Notes under the pieces: generated by a model
The model's input: only the letters and a program-made list of their open reading frames with translations
The model's database searches: none
What the model was told of the DNA's origin: nothing
Shown: positions 1-8,048 of the stretch, piece after piece
How positions within the stretch are numbered: position 1 is the stretch's first letter
Layout: each line of letters opens with the position of its first letter
Made by a program: the position numbers and the translations under genes
Origin: a virus
Virus record (IMG/VR): IMGVR_UViG_3300003323_001282
Span: 1 to 39,424 of that record
Length of the DNA stretch: 39,424 bases
Strand: one strand, 5' to 3'

Positions 1-1337
1 CAGTTAAATAGTCCCGTAGGGGCCGCCGATCCCGAGGAGGCTCCGGGATTTCCGTAGATCGACGCGCGGGCGGCTCCGAGCGTCTCCAGGTTCTTCCTTA
101 TGGCAGATAGATCGTTAGGGGTGACCGTGTCAGGTATCTCCGCCGCCGCCTGCGACGAGTAGTCGGTAGGAGTTCCGCCGCGTGCCGACGCGAGCAGTCC
201 CGCGTAGTTGTTCCTGAGCGTCTGTAGCGCGCCTATGAGCTTCCTCGTGGCCTCTCCGCCCTGTCCGCTCTGGAGCGAGAACGCGTTGGCTATCTGGTTC
301 ACTATCGGAACGTTCGTCTGCTGCGCGATGCCCGTCGCGGCGAGCGCCTTCTCCACCTCGTCCATGGCCGTCAGGGCGAGCTGGTACTTCGGTCCGATCT
401 CTCCCTGCTGAACGCCAAGTGACTGCGCCTGGGCGAAGTTGAAGTTCGGGTTCGCCGCGCGTATCGCGGCGTCTAGGAACTGCTTGCCTGCGTTCCCGTA
501 GAGGCCCATCGCATCCACCGCGTCGGCGTACGACCTCTTGCCCGACGCCACCTCGGCCGCGTAGGTCGATGCCTGCGCCTGCGGGGCCTGCTGGCCCGAC
601 CCGCCTCCGACCGGCTGTCCCGTTGCCGGGTTAAGGAACTGGGTTCCGTACGGCACCTGGACCGGCGCTACCGCGTTCGCTCCCGAAATGTACGCCTGGC
701 CGGTTCCCTTCAAAGCCTCCTGCTGCGCCGAAAGGCCCTGTAGCTGGGTTCCGAGGTTCTGGTCTATGACGCCCGACTGGCCTATCTTCACGCTGCCCGA
801 GTAGTACGGGTTGCCCATCACGTCCTGCTTGGTGCGGGCGATGGACTGCCTCAGGAGCCCTGCCTCAGACCCTACCTTTGCCGCCTCGTCGAGCGCCTGC
901 ACGCCCTTGGCCACGAGCGATCCCTGCGGCCCCGACCTCCTGAGCGCGTCAACGTTCTCTCCCTCGACCTGGGCCGCCGTCTTCGGGGCAGCAGGCTGGG
1001 TCACCGTCTCGCCCACCCTGCTAGGCGTGCCGACAGTGCCCTTTATCAGGCCCGGCTGCGCGTTGGACGCGTTGAAGGCGGCGAGGTTCGACCTCACCTG
1101 TGCCTCTGACAGCCCGGGCTGGGCTGCGGGCTGCGTCGGCTGGCTTACCGGCTGCTTCGCCGCCGTTTGGGCGCCCGTGGACCCGGAGGCGACGTTCGCC
1201 AGGGCCGCGTCCACCGGAGACTTCTTCTTCGCCGTACCGATCGCCAACGGGCTCACCGCGCTCTTCGGGGCGATGGCCAGCGGGTTCGCGGAGGGCGTAG
1301 ACCCTCTGAGGGTGAATGATGTTCCTAGGCTTGACAT
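1..1337 (-). CDS. Internal virion (ejection-type) protein, 3' end cut by the window edge
   Basis: An uninterrupted minus-strand frame of 445 codons opens at an ATG 11 bases after the tail adaptor gene stops and runs off base 1. If the window ends are joined it gains one to three codons, ends in Asn-Trp-stop and lies 5 bases before the transglycosylase gene at 39409. The protein is rich in Ala, Gln, Gly and Ser. The N-terminal third is low complexity with Q/P-rich stretches, and the C-terminal half is likely helical (around NPNFNFAQAQSL and the following 130 residues). Its place after the tail adaptor and before a transglycosylase-bearing protein fits an internal or ejected virion protein; that is inference from position. 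Of 16 Ile codons 9 are ATA, and of 14 Arg codons 9 are AGG. Confidence 0.75.
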   Translation of the reverse strand, partial: MSSLGTSFTLRGSTPSANPLAIAPKSAVSPLAIGTAKKKSPVDAALANVASGSTGAQTAAKQPVSQPTQPAAQPGLSEAQVRSNLAAFNASNAQPGLIKGTVGTPSRVGETVTQPAAPKTAAQVEGENVDALRRSGPQGSLVAKGVQALDEAAKVGSEAGLLRQSIARTKQDVMGNPYYSGSVKIGQSGVIDQNLGTQLQGLSAQQEALKGTGQAYISGANAVAPVQVPYGTQFLNPATGQPVGGGSGQQAPQAQASTYAAEVASGKRSYADAVDAMGLYGNAGKQFLDAAIRAANPNFNFAQAQSLGVQQGEIGPKYQLALTAMDEVEKALAATGIAQQTNVPIVNQIANAFSLQSGQGGEATRKLIGALQTLRNNYAGLLASARGGTPTDYSSQAAAEIPDTVTPNDLSAIRKNLETLGAARASIYGNPGASSGSAAPTGLFN

Positions 1338-1348
1338 TGTTTTATTGG

Positions 1349-2650
1349 TTAAATCCCATAATTCTGGCTGAACAGGTTGGGGTTCCTATTGAGCGGCCTG
1401 CGCCCGAGGTTAACGTTGACGGTTTTCGTGCCGCAGTACTCCTCCAGCAGCAGCATCTTCTTGTTGTACATGTCCTCGTACTCGTCGCGCTTGGTCTTGT
1501 TGTCCACTATCGAGGAGAAGTAGAACACCAGGGCCTTCCACAGCAACATGTCCTGGAAGTCCTCCAGGAGCAGGGGCATCTGACCGATCGTGTACGACGA
1601 CGATCCCGACACCGTCACGCCCTGGTACGGCGCGTAGAGGGTTATCCCGGTGGTCGAATCGACGGAGTATATCTGGTACCAGAGGTTGTCGCCCGTAGGC
1701 TGGTCGAACTTGATCCACCTGCTCTCGCTCGTAAGGTTCGTGGTCGGTACGAACGACGTTCCGACTCCCGTGACCGCGGTCCCACCGTTCGACACGCTCA
1801 CCGTACCCGGCGTCGTGTAGTCCGCGATCGACAGGTCGGGTATGCGCCTCTGGTAGTTGAACGTTATTACGTTGCCCGTGGTGGACGGGATCGGCCAGAG
1901 GTGGAATTTGTTCTGGTATATGAAGAACCTGTCCGGTATGTCCGCATAGTACGGGAACACGTTGAGGTCGTCCCACTCCTGCCTTGTGAGTATCTCCCTC
2001 GGCGTCCACTTGAGGTTGCCTATGGTCAGTGTGCCCGTCTTCAGCTTCGAGTAGTCCGGCGGCAGCCTGTAGGACTGCACGCCGCCCACGCCGAGGTCGG
2101 TGGTTATGACGCTCGTGTTGAGGTAACCTAGCACGTCAGCCGATAGGCCTCCGGACCAGCTCACGGAGTACGATCCGTTCGAAAGCGCCACGGTCCTCTG
2201 CTCTCCGTCCGAGAACTCGGCGAGGTACGAACCCGACGGGTAGTCCCAGAGGTTCTGTAGCGTCGCGGACGTGGCGCCGGACGGCACCGCGGCCGTCAGG
2301 GCGAATTGCGTCCCGGTGAGTGCCCCCTGCCACGTTACTGCGGTCGAGCCGGAGGTAATAAGCGCGCCCCTCACCTCGCCGTCCGAGAACGTCACCTGCG
2401 TGTTGCAGGTCGGGAAAGGCCACGCCACCGCCAGCGTCGCGGAGGTCGCGCCTATCGCGGGGGCGGAGGCGAGCTCCATCTCGCTGTTGCCGACTGTCGT
2501 TATGCTGTAGGACGCCTCGTTGCTGAAGAACTTCTGGAGAAGGTACCTGTGCTCGAAGTTCATCAGGCGCGCGCCCAAGGACAGGTTCGCCGCCGAGCTG
2601 TTCTGGGACAGCGTGCCGAAGTCGGTCTGAAGCTGTGTGAATGAGATCAT
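1349..2650 (-). CDS. Tail adaptor (head-to-tail connector, P22 gp4 / T7 gp11-like)
   Basis: A 433-residue protein. The core around residues 190-260 (YRLPPDYSKLKTGT, WTPREILTRQEWDDL, ADIPDRFFIYQNKFHLWPIP, then GNVITFNYQRRIPDLS) resembles the tail adaptor/tubular proteins that bind below the portal in podovirus-like tails. The C-terminus (EDFQDMLLWKALVFYF) is also of the expected kind. Two tandem beta modules of about 55 residues, each starting GATSATL and containing FSDGE, are inserted near residues 66-170; a related module occurs in the nozzle protein at 3221-5260. It stops 11 bases before the next gene. The start ATG has no Shine-Dalgarno and is preceded by AAACAC. Family assignment is from motif memory. 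Confidence 0.7.
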   Translation of the reverse strand: MISFTQLQTDFGTLSQNSSAANLSLGARLMNFEHRYLLQKFFSNEASYSITTVGNSEMELASAPAIGATSATLAVAWPFPTCNTQVTFSDGEVRGALITSGSTAVTWQGALTGTQFALTAAVPSGATSATLQNLWDYPSGSYLAEFSDGEQRTVALSNGSYSVSWSGGLSADVLGYLNTSVITTDLGVGGVQSYRLPPDYSKLKTGTLTIGNLKWTPREILTRQEWDDLNVFPYYADIPDRFFIYQNKFHLWPIPSTTGNVITFNYQRRIPDLSIADYTTPGTVSVSNGGTAVTGVGTSFVPTTNLTSESRWIKFDQPTGDNLWYQIYSVDSTTGITLYAPYQGVTVSGSSSYTIGQMPLLLEDFQDMLLWKALVFYFSSIVDNKTKRDEYEDMYNKKMLLLEEYCGTKTVNVNLGRRPLNRNPNLFSQNYGI

Positions 2651-2654
2651 GTGT

Positions 2655-3215
2655 TTAGGTTATTAGATAGGAGCCGTTGAGCTGCCAGCCTATCGCCAGC
2701 GATATATCGATAGTTATGGAACCCTTCGTGAACTGGATCACCGTCGCGGTCGCTACCACGGTGCCCGCGTCGTTCACGGCGTAGGCCAGGTTCACGGCGC
2801 TCTGGCCGACCCTGAACGCCGGTCCCGTCTCGTTCGTGAACATGTAGCTGGACGCCTGGGCGACCTGAACGGGCGTCCCGTTTATCGGGTCGAGCTGCGT
2901 CACGAAGGTGCCCTTGCCGAACATGGCGCTGCCGGTTATCACGGCCCTCTGCGTGGCGCCGCCTCCCCCCGCGTTGTTCGCGGCGAACCCGTAGAACCTG
3001 ACCTCCGTGTAGGCGGTTATTCCCCTCAGCACTATGGTCTCGCTGGCGACGGACTGGATGCTGGCGTCGTACACGTCGTTCGGCACGACGTCCTTCTGGG
3101 CTATCTGTATGTTGCTCACGCCGTCGTGCTGGTGGGGCGCGACGAAGGGCGAGCCGCCCCTCTGCGACCTCGCTATCTCCTCTCTGGCTATTTCCCTTAT
3201 TTTCCTATCTTCCAT
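2655..3215 (-). CDS. Small tail/virion protein with N-terminal His-rich hinge
   Basis: A 186-residue protein. I chose the ATG at 3215 (MEDRKIREIAREE) because it lies 5 bases after the stop of the nozzle gene; an upstream in-frame ATG at 3308 would overlap that gene by 88 bases. A short charged helix is followed by PHQHDGVS, a histidine motif often seen near the N-terminus of phage tail-spike or fibre components where it may bind metal. A beta-rich body follows, with a Gly-rich loop (AANNAGGGGATQ) and an aliphatic C-terminus. It lies between adaptor and nozzle genes. I do not recognise the family firmly; a minor tail protein is the likely role. Confidence 0.65.
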   Translation of the reverse strand: MEDRKIREIAREEIARSQRGGSPFVAPHQHDGVSNIQIAQKDVVPNDVYDASIQSVASETIVLRGITAYTEVRFYGFAANNAGGGGATQRAVITGSAMFGKGTFVTQLDPINGTPVQVAQASSYMFTNETGPAFRVGQSAVNLAYAVNDAGTVVATATVIQFTKGSITIDISLAIGWQLNGSYLIT

Positions 3216-3220
3216 GGCGT

Positions 3221-5260
3221 TCACCTTATCCTCAGCTCCCTGAGCCTGTCGAAGGACGACGACGTGGCCGTCGGGTTGCACGACATGGACACCTTGAACT
3301 GGAGCCACTGCCAGCTCTGGAACGGCATCTTCGGGAACCCTTCTGACAGGACGGCGGTCGTCGTCGTGCCTATGAGCTGCCAGCTCGCCGACAGCGACTC
3401 CCTCGCGTACAGTGATATGCTGTCGCCCGACCGGAGCGGCTGGTCGAGCTTGAACTCCGCGCTGGCGAAGGTCTTGTTCTGGAAGTACGTTCCGACGGGC
3501 ACGATGTCCGTCTCTATGGCCGCCTCGCCGGACGAGTAGAGCGTCGTGTCGTTGTAGTCTATCGAGCTCGACGTGGCGCCGTACGCCGAGTAGTAGTTGT
3601 CGTAGTTCAGCGACAGGCTAGGGTTGTCGATCAAGACGCCGCCCGCGACGATCCCGGACGGCGCAGGGCCGCCGGAGTTCTCGTTCTCCATGACGAGCGC
3701 CTTGGAGTCCAGGTCTATGCTGTAGATCCCGGCTGATATGACCGAGCCCGTCTGGCCGTCCTTGGCGAGCATCTGGAAGTACGGCCTCTGCCTGTGCTGC
3801 ATCAGGCCTCCGACCGACCAGGCCGGGTCTATGACGCCCGCCACGTTGTCTGGCATCTTCTTGTACCTGTCCACGGAGTAGCCGTCGGACTGGTACACGT
3901 TTCCCTTGTTCCCGGCCCATATGTAGAGCTTGTTGAGTATGTTTATCGCCTTGGTTATCTCCTCGTCCATCGGTATAGGGTTGGTCCAGTACGGCGAGAA
4001 GAAGTCCCAGTTGTAGATCCTGAACTTCGTCATCGGGACGAGCTGGTTCTTCAGCTCGGTCAGCCACACGCTCGTCTCCGTCGGCGGCAGGGAGAGTATG
4101 TTCGCGTAGAAGGTGTACGTGGCCGGAACCGCCTTGTCGAACGTCTGGTTGAGGTTGAGGGTGAACGCCCCTATGTTGGGCCCGTTGCAGAAGTACGCGT
4201 TTCCGTCGTTCGACGCCACCAGGGACATGTGGTCCACGTCGCTCGACACGACCCGACCGTTCCACACGGACGTGAAGTTGGAGCCTGCCACGGTGTCGCC
4301 GTCGTAGTTCAGGGGGGCGTTCCAGGACACGTCGGGGCTGCCGTAGGTGAGGTTCGCGGTCACCACCTGCGTCCTGCCGCCGACGAGCCTTATGGTGAGG
4401 CTGTACGTGCCGGTGGGCATGCCCCACACCGACCTTCCGACGTTGTTCGAGTCGGGCACCGAACCTATGGTCGCCGAGGTGGCGCCCTTGGACGGCACCG
4501 ACGAGAACGTCCCGGTCACGCCGCTCCTTATCGGGAAGCCGCCCGCCATCGCCTGGTAGGTCTGCACGCCGGACTGGCTGCCCGACGTGTTCACGGACGT
4601 ACCGGCTATCGCGTTAGCGTACGTGGTCGACACCTGGAAGGTGTCCGCGGTCAGGCCCGCAGAGGAGACGTAGTAGTTGGTGTTGGCCGAAAGCCCGGTG
4701 GGGAGCGCTCCGGTCGTGAACAGGCGTATGGGCTGGCCGACGGACAGCCCGTGGTTGGTCGAGGTGAACACCGCCGGGCTCGCTATCGTCACCGTGAACG
4801 TCACCGACGAGAGCGGGGTGTTCCAGTTAGACGAGGTCACGCCCGCGTCCCCCGTGCCGTCGCCGCATATCTCCAGCCTCGCGGCCCCGTCCTGGCCGAA
4901 CACCAGGAGGTAGTTGTTCCAGAACTGGATGCCCGATATGTCCTGGGCGAAGTTGCCGGTGAGCCTCGTGAACGAGCTGCCGTTCGCCGAATCCTGCTTG
5001 AATATCTGCTGCGCGTCGTCCGATACGTATATGATGCCGGCGGGGGACTTCGTGGCCCACAAGGGCTTTCCCATGGTGCCGCCGCTCACCGTGCAGGACT
5101 TCCTCTTGTAGTTGACGTACGCCACGCCGTCGTAGTACCTGACGTTCAGGTTCTTTATGCTTCCGATGCCCTTGAACGGAGAGGCGGCGACGCCCTCCTC
5201 GAACCCGTCTATCACGAGGTCGTACTCTCCGTTGGCGTTCTTTTCCTTTCGGTATGCCAT
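3221..5260 (-). CDS. Tail nozzle / tail stabilization protein (T7 gp12 / P22 gp10-like)
   Basis: A 679-residue beta-rich protein opening MAYRKEKNANGEYDLVIDGF and ending FDRLRELRIR. Length, position next to the adaptor gene and the repeated hydrophobic strands (VWNGRVVSSDVDHM, KAINILNKLYIWAGNKG, LMQHRQRPYFQMLAKDGQTG) fit the beta-propeller nozzle of podovirus tails. Residues about 165-225 form an insert with NHGLSVGQPIRLF and YYVSSAGLTADTFQVS, a module common in tail proteins. Residues about 255-320 carry a GATSATI beta module like the two in the adaptor. The start is preceded by TAAACAA with no Shine-Dalgarno, and the upstream gene stops 4 bases before it. The family call is from architecture and context. 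Confidence 0.7.
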   Translation of the reverse strand: MAYRKEKNANGEYDLVIDGFEEGVAASPFKGIGSIKNLNVRYYDGVAYVNYKRKSCTVSGGTMGKPLWATKSPAGIIYVSDDAQQIFKQDSANGSSFTRLTGNFAQDISGIQFWNNYLLVFGQDGAARLEICGDGTGDAGVTSSNWNTPLSSVTFTVTIASPAVFTSTNHGLSVGQPIRLFTTGALPTGLSANTNYYVSSAGLTADTFQVSTTYANAIAGTSVNTSGSQSGVQTYQAMAGGFPIRSGVTGTFSSVPSKGATSATIGSVPDSNNVGRSVWGMPTGTYSLTIRLVGGRTQVVTANLTYGSPDVSWNAPLNYDGDTVAGSNFTSVWNGRVVSSDVDHMSLVASNDGNAYFCNGPNIGAFTLNLNQTFDKAVPATYTFYANILSLPPTETSVWLTELKNQLVPMTKFRIYNWDFFSPYWTNPIPMDEEITKAINILNKLYIWAGNKGNVYQSDGYSVDRYKKMPDNVAGVIDPAWSVGGLMQHRQRPYFQMLAKDGQTGSVISAGIYSIDLDSKALVMENENSGGPAPSGIVAGGVLIDNPSLSLNYDNYYSAYGATSSSIDYNDTTLYSSGEAAIETDIVPVGTYFQNKTFASAEFKLDQPLRSGDSISLYARESLSASWQLIGTTTTAVLSEGFPKMPFQSWQWLQFKVSMSCNPTATSSSFDRLRELRIR

Positions 5261-5264
5261 TTGT

Positions 5265-5504
5265 TTATTTGATAACCATCGGGACTATGAACTGCGCGAC
5301 GACCACTATCACCGCTATCGCCCCCGCCCAGTACGCCAGCTTCTTCTCTATCGAATTGAACCTCTCGTCGGTCCTCCTCGACAGGGAGTCGACCGCGTCC
5401 TGGATGTGCGGAAGGTGGTTGGTCATCACCAGCTTCATGTCGTCGGACAGATTCCTTATCCTCTCCTCGTGCAGAGCCACCTGTATCTTCTGATCGTCGT
5501 TCAT
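5265..5504 (-). CDS. XhlA-like small protein: coiled coil plus C-terminal membrane segment
   Basis: A 79-residue protein. Residues 1-55 are charged and heptad-like (HEERIRNLSDDMKLVM, DSLSRRTDERFNSIEKKL). Residues about 57-76 form one transmembrane segment (YWAGAIAVIVVVAQFIVPMV) with Lys at the end. This layout resembles haemolysin XhlA-type phage proteins, which often accompany holins, but short coiled-coil/TM proteins in tail clusters can have other jobs. It sits 4 bases upstream of the nozzle gene in the late operon, away from the holin-like gene at 35205. I see the topology directly; a lysis role is only a possibility. Confidence 0.6.
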   Translation of the reverse strand: MNDDQKIQVALHEERIRNLSDDMKLVMTNHLPHIQDAVDSLSRRTDERFNSIEKKLAYWAGAIAVIVVVAQFIVPMVIK

Positions 5505-5525
5505 TGCAATGTTCTATTTATTCCC

Positions 5526-6596
5526 TCACATAAAATTGCTGAGGAAGAACGAGCCTGACGGGGCGGATGGCTGGACGGGAGATATCGATGCGGCGACGAC
5601 GCCGTATGGCACGCTCGAGTTGGTCCAGTTGAGCGAGAACGGTCCTGCGGGCGTTATCGCGGAGCCGCTGTCCAGGACCCTGGTGCCGCCGCCGTCGGTG
5701 ATGCGGGCTGTCGCTCCGGATCCTGCTCCAATCATCACTCCGTTGTTTTGCTGGAATCCCGTGACGTACGAGTTGTTCAGGACCGTAGTGACGGAAACGC
5801 TGCCGTTCGTACCCGTGGCGCTCACGGAGTTGTACGCGTCCGTCGGGGTGCCCGAGTAAGTCATGGACTGGTTAACGCCCGAGTACACGACGCAGCACAG
5901 GGTGCCCCCTCCCTGGCTGTTAGATATCGTCATGGTGGCGTTCGCCGTGGTCGCGGACGGGGACAGCTTGTACCACATCGACATCGCCCCTAGGCCTCCG
6001 GCGTTGTTTATGACCAGCTCGGTGCCGCATATCGTCGCGGCCTGGGAGTTGAACGACGCGCCGGTCGTTAGGCCGGTCGAACCTGATCCGTTCGAGTACG
6101 TGAGCGCGTAGAACATCATCACCGTGTCGCTGCCCGAAGGCGTCATGGAGACCACCGGCGGGTTCGCGGTCGCGAAACCGGTCAGGTTCGCCTGATTGTT
6201 GGTGGGCGCCGATATGGCGAACAGGTATCCCGCCGCGGGCAGCGGCAGATTGAACCCTGGCGTCGAAAGCATCGGAACGCTGACGGAGGAAACCCTCGGA
6301 ATCTTCCCTCTTATGAAATTCCTTACCGTTCCCTCCACGTGGGCGAGCACGGACTCTACCGTGAAGAATTGGATCACGGTCTCCCCGGTTTCCTCGTCGA
6401 TGTGGGCAGCGGACTCTATCCTGACGGTGTCCCCCGATCCGTTATCGCCGCACCTCCTACCGGCGACGGACTCCCACATCCTGAAGAGTCTGTGAACTAT
6501 TGCCCCGGAGGATGCCGGACGGGACGTCGGCCGATGCCTCGGCACACCGGTTATCGACTCTACCGCCCTCTGCACCAGGATCGACATTCGATTCAT
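5526..6596 (-). CDS. Tail fibre / tail surface protein
   Basis: A 356-residue protein starting one base after the TAG of the upstream fibre gene. The first 60 residues are basic and Arg-rich (MNRMSILVQRAVESITGVPR). A charged helical stretch follows (ETVIQFFTVESVLAHVEGTVRNFIRGKI), then about 230 residues of Ser/Thr/Gly/Asn-rich beta sequence. Phrases such as SNSQGGGTLCCVVYSGV, SATGTNGSVSVTTVLNNSYV and GVMIGAGSGATARITDGGG resemble jelly-roll/beta domains of phage fibres. No catalytic motif is visible. Context with four other fibre-like genes supports a tail or receptor-binding role. Confidence 0.6.
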   Translation of the reverse strand: MNRMSILVQRAVESITGVPRHRPTSRPASSGAIVHRLFRMWESVAGRRCGDNGSGDTVRIESAAHIDEETGETVIQFFTVESVLAHVEGTVRNFIRGKIPRVSSVSVPMLSTPGFNLPLPAAGYLFAISAPTNNQANLTGFATANPPVVSMTPSGSDTVMMFYALTYSNGSGSTGLTTGASFNSQAATICGTELVINNAGGLGAMSMWYKLSPSATTANATMTISNSQGGGTLCCVVYSGVNQSMTYSGTPTDAYNSVSATGTNGSVSVTTVLNNSYVTGFQQNNGVMIGAGSGATARITDGGGTRVLDSGSAITPAGPFSLNWTNSSVPYGVVAASISPVQPSAPSGSFFLSNFM

Positions 6597-6597
6597 G

Positions 6598-7740
6598 CTA
6601 GTTTGTTCCGATTAGGTAGCCGAGGAAGGTGTTGGTGCCCGTGCACCGGAATCCGTAGGTGGTCTTTCCGTTCGAAACGGTGGTCTGGGTCGGAGCCGTG
6701 CCTCCTGACGTTACCCACGTGATGCCGGAGAACCATGTGACGGTGTAGCTCGTTCCAGATCCCTGCGTCACCTCGACCATGAAGCACTGGCCAGCGGAGA
6801 AGTTTGATTGGGTGAAGGTCTCCGAGCTGGCGAGCGTCCTCGTGAAGATGTTAGCGGTCGAGCCGTCAAGGGCCTGGGCGCCCATCGCCGTCACGGTCTG
6901 AATCGTTCCTACGAAGGTAGGCTTCACGTTGAACACGGCGACACCGGTGCCGGTTTCATCGGAGATTGCCGCAGCGAGCTGCGCCGACGTGGCCGTAAGC
7001 GTGTTGTTCGCCAGGCTGATGCTCTTGTTCGTGAGAGTTTCGGAGCCCGCGAGGGTGGCGAGGGTTCCAGTGGTGGGGAAGGTGACGTTCGTGGCACCCG
7101 TGAGCGTTCGGGTGTACGCGAAGTTTCCCGAGCCGGTGACCGTCATTGCCGCGTTATTCGCCACCCCAGTGCCTCCATAAGCAGGGCCGATAACCCCGCC
7201 GTTCCAGGTGCCTGTTGCGATGGTGCCGAGAGTGGTGATGGAGGTTTGGCCCACATACGTCGCCGCGATGTCGATTGCCGGAGTGGTGCCTCCAGACGAT
7301 GTGATTCGGTTGGAAGTCCCGGACACCGAGGTGACGTAGGTGCCCGCGGCCTGGTACTGCGGAATATTGAGGGTCGTACCGTTGAACGTAGCAGCTCCGG
7401 ACGTGCCCGTCGTCGTGAGCGCTATCGGCGACTGGTAGTCCGTGTTGGCGACCGCGGCGGATATCGCCGTGCCGTTCCCCTTCAGGACGCCCGTGACCGT
7501 GGTGGACATCGTTATCGCCGGCGTGCTGGTCGGGTTCGCGACGTTTCCGGCGAACCCGTTCGCGGTGACGACCGACACCGTGGTCACCCCGCTCACGCTT
7601 GCCGCGTCCGTGAGCAGCCTTCGGGTGATCGGGTCTATCGCGCTGTTCACCACCGTGCTGTCGTCAAGCGAGGACGTACCGCCCATCACGGGGTATCCGT
7701 TGTCGTCTCTCTGGAGCGCTCCGTTCTGTGTTATTGCCAT
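6598..7740 (-). CDS. Tail fibre protein with anchor-like N-terminus
   Basis: A 380-residue protein. The N-terminus (RDDNGYPVMGGTSSLDDSTV, then ITRRLLTDA) is a short module also present in the neighbouring gene 7747-8013, probably a fibre anchor. Low-complexity beta-repeat sequence follows: TGVLKGNGTAISAA, GTSNRITSSGGTTPAIDI, GTWNGGVIGPAYGGTG and GTLATLAGSETLTNKS, all common in metagenomic phage fibre proteins. The C-terminus (SSETFTQSNFSAGQCFMVEV to the final FLGYLIGTN) looks like a compact terminal domain. The AT-rich start region has no Shine-Dalgarno. A structural or host-recognition role is inferred. Confidence 0.65.
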   Translation of the reverse strand: MAITQNGALQRDDNGYPVMGGTSSLDDSTVVNSAIDPITRRLLTDAASVSGVTTVSVVTANGFAGNVANPTSTPAITMSTTVTGVLKGNGTAISAAVANTDYQSPIALTTTGTSGAATFNGTTLNIPQYQAAGTYVTSVSGTSNRITSSGGTTPAIDIAATYVGQTSITTLGTIATGTWNGGVIGPAYGGTGVANNAAMTVTGSGNFAYTRTLTGATNVTFPTTGTLATLAGSETLTNKSISLANNTLTATSAQLAAAISDETGTGVAVFNVKPTFVGTIQTVTAMGAQALDGSTANIFTRTLASSETFTQSNFSAGQCFMVEVTQGSGTSYTVTWFSGITWVTSGGTAPTQTTVSNGKTTYGFRCTGTNTFLGYLIGTN

Positions 7741-7746
7741 AGAGGT

Positions 7747-8013
7747 CTAGTTTGATATTAATACCGCTCCCGTGTCGGCGTTCACGACCCACGGAAGGAC
7801 GGTCGAATCGTCGGATGAAGAGGTACCCGTGGCCAGAGGGTAGCCGGTAAGATTGTTCTGCGTCTGGACTATCAACGGGTCGAACGCTATGGAGGTCGTG
7901 TCGTCCACCATCATTTCCCTCGCGGACCCGAACCGTATCCTGACGGGGGTCACCCCGTCGAGGTGGGACACCCCGTAGATGACCGGACACCCGTTGTCGT
8001 CTTTGGTAGCCAT
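7747..8013 (-). CDS. Short fibre-anchor-like virion protein
   Basis: An 88-residue protein lying 6 bases upstream of the 6598-7740 fibre gene. It has two halves: DDNGCPVIYGVSHLDGVTPV near the N-terminus and NNLTGYPLATGTSSSDDSTV near the C-terminus, both related to the N-terminus of the next gene. This looks like an anchor/trimerisation unit duplicated inside one small protein, or a fibre reduced to its anchor. The start ATG follows an A-rich stretch (AAAGAAAAACC). Function beyond a structural role cannot be read. Confidence 0.6.
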   Translation of the reverse strand: MATKDDNGCPVIYGVSHLDGVTPVRIRFGSAREMMVDDTTSIAFDPLIVQTQNNLTGYPLATGTSSSDDSTVLPWVVNADTGAVLISN

Positions 8014-8048
8014 GGTTTTTCTTTAAATTGATATCTGCTGCTCCGTAC

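Noticed and set aside
811-1371. Long plus-strand frames opposite structural genes (for example 811-1371, 3794-5272, 8028-10085, 20901-22217)
   Set aside because: They are antisense shadows of GC-rich minus genes, with Arg/Val/His-rich nonsense composition and no sensible start context.
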